Below, piece by piece: positions 63,007 through 64,000 of a stretch of 64,000 bases of DNA (its first letter is position 1; each line of letters opens with the position of its first letter). The notes under the pieces were generated by a model. That model was not told the origin of the DNA, did not search any database, and was given only the letters and a program-made list of their open reading frames with translations. This stretch comes from Cercis canadensis. Its lineage: Eukaryota > Streptophyta > Magnoliopsida > Fabales > Fabaceae. The stretch is taken from contig QAOA01001251.1 of NCBI GenBank assembly GCA_003255065.1, positions 821,424 to 885,423 on the forward strand, in the 5' to 3' direction. Position numbers and translations under genes: made by a program.

Positions 63007-63150
63007 ACGTGATAGAACCCCGACGGTCAGGACGGCAACAACGCTATCCCCAAAATTATCTTGGAAGCAAGTCTCAACATTTTTTCGTTGATCGTTCGCA
63101 GTCCTCAGTTTCCTTTTCTAATCTTACATTCGCAAGCACCAAGATATTAA
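63007..63150 (-). pseudogene. Fossil of ISU1 5' end (start codon, part of presequence, 5' UTR)
   Basis: The minus strand encodes MLRLASKIILGIA from an ATG at about 63080. This matches the first 13 codons of ISU1 (MLRLASKRILGIA), followed upstream by the same 5' UTR blocks (TTTTTTCGTTGAT, TTCGCAGTCCTCA, TTACATTCGCAAGCACC on the plus strand). Left of about 63030 the coding similarity fades and nothing of the IscU core remains. About 25 bp present upstream of ISU1 are absent here. The copy is cut on its right at the TAA where the Tourist-like element begins. Confidence 0.82.
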
Positions 63151-63997
63151 GGTGGTGTTTGGTACCAGTTATCATCTTTCCTGAGAATCCTTACTTTATT
63201 GGGAATCTTATTCCTAGGAATGAGATTATTAGGAAAGTTGACATTCTCATATTTAATTTTTTCAAAAATACCCTTAAATTCCTTCCCCTTCACTGACCCA
63301 TCTTTAATTGCTTCCCACAGGAGCAGCTATTCCACCTTTTTCCACAATTGCATCCTTCCCTTCCTGAATCCCCGCCAAGCTATTAAGGACCACCATTGCC
63401 TTTTCAGCCATACCCATCCCTTGCTCTGCCACCAGCTCTACAAGGGGCTTCACTGCTCCATCAGAGCTCGATTTTCCAATGAAGGCAAAGTCTCCAGCCT
63501 TTGCAACTCCCTTGAAATTCGTTGATGTGGTTTTTGTTTGATCAATTCGTTGATGGTAAGATTGATGAATTTGGTCTTTATTTCTTTTGTGGGCGTGTCG
63601 ATTTTAGAAGCAAACTTTTAGATTTCCAAGCTGCTATGGAGAAGTTCAGTGAAGGTAAGTCTTTGGGTTGTTGTGTCGTCATGCTTGATGCACTTGAGCA
63701 AGTTGCTTTCAATAATGGTTCGCATGGACCTGCCGATGTGTCGGTGAAGCAACGAACAGAGAAGCAGAGCGAGAGGAGAGTGAGCGTGAATGAAGAAGGA
63801 CAAAGTAGGAAGAAAATTTTTTCATTCCCAGGAAAGCAGTATTCCCACCTCTTGAGGTGGGAACGTTTTATTTCATCTTGTGAACAAATTTTCATTCCCG
63901 AGAATGATTTTTTATTTCTTGTACCAAACATGGGAAACTTTTATTTCCATCTCATTTTCCCAGAAATCTTAAAACTTTCCTCATACCAAACACCACC
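63151..63997. mobile_element. Tourist-like (PIF/Harbinger) non-autonomous element with TAA target duplication
   Basis: The element starts GGTGGTGTTTGGTA and ends TACCAAACACCACC, a perfect 14-bp terminal inverted repeat. It is flanked by TAA at 63148-63150 and TAA at 63998-64000. TIRs of this form and a 3-bp TWA duplication are hallmarks of PIF/Harbinger elements. Repeated GGGAAT/ATTCCC-type strings form looser subterminal repeats. At 847 bp without a transposase it is non-autonomous. It carries an armadillo-repeat gene fragment on the minus strand. Confidence 0.85.
63304..63500 (-). pseudogene. Armadillo-repeat (U-box E3 type) gene fragment captured in the Tourist-like element
   Basis: On the minus strand a frame ending in TAA at 63304-63306 contains AVKPLVELVAEQGMGMAEKA, MVVLNSLAGIQEGKDAIVEK and GGIAAP. 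These are typical armadillo repeats of plant PUB2/PUB4-like U-box proteins. Only about 1.5 repeats are present, with no U-box and no start. Since it lies between the TIRs, it was probably copied from a host gene into the element. The source gene is not in this window. Confidence 0.65.
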
Positions 63998-64000
63998 TAA

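Noticed and set aside
1..64000. CRISPR arrays, operons or other prokaryotic-type systems
   Set aside because: The window is eukaryotic. Direct repeats present are microsatellites, LTRs, MITEs, gene duplications or N-flanked duplications, none with regular spacers.

Overview
This is nuclear DNA of a eudicot plant. Genes are split by many short exons with AT-rich introns, the proteins are plant-specific forms (Dof factor, fused pantothenate kinase/DUF89 protein, plant ATM), and Ty1/copia and MITE-type elements sit between and inside genes. A woody rosid such as Citrus would fit, but the sequence alone does not establish the species. Single N bases at 337, 3134, 15492, 43602, 44849, 47366 and 58334 look like contig joins. 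Four of them separate near-identical direct repeats, so part of the repetition is probably an assembly artefact.

Layout. 1-1486: fragments of two copia-type retroelements joined at an N. 2337-22509 (minus): the N-terminal part of ATM, 41 exons, with the kinase end off the left edge; a solo LTR with a perfect target duplication lies in one intron. 22510-28087: gene-poor. 28088-29561 (plus): a two-exon Dof factor of the DOF5.6/HCA2 type. 31138-31209 (minus): tRNA-Pro(UGG). 32011-42639 (minus): pantothenate kinase 2 fused to a DUF89 phosphatase domain, 22 exons, complete. 44882-45429: a large foldback MITE just upstream of the next gene. 45562-52726 (plus): the WD40 protein TORMOZ/UTP13, 14 exons, complete. 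53416-57834 (plus): two ITPK1-like genes, both broken. 59899-61896 (minus): the Fe-S scaffold ISU1, 3 exons, intact. 63151-63997: a Tourist-like element with TAA target duplications and an armadillo-repeat gene fragment inside.

How the parts relate. ATM (DNA-break signalling), PANK2 (CoA synthesis), TORMOZ (18S rRNA maturation) and ISU1 (mitochondrial Fe-S assembly) are unrelated housekeeping genes. The TORMOZ-ITPK1 order matches what I recall for Arabidopsis chromosome 5, so it is probably old microsynteny. The right third is the most dynamic part: an ITPK-ISU1 block appears tandemly duplicated. In the left copy ISU1 survives only as an exon-2 fossil, and a third ISU1 5'-end fossil at 63007-63150 was later hit by the Tourist-like element.

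The most notable observations are an in-frame TGA in an otherwise well-phased ATM exon, the decay of both ITPK1 copies, the ISU1 fossils, the MITE with gene capture, the foldback element next to the TORMOZ start, three GC-AG introns, and a frame-preserving candidate cassette exon in ATM. I saw no convincing new multi-gene system.
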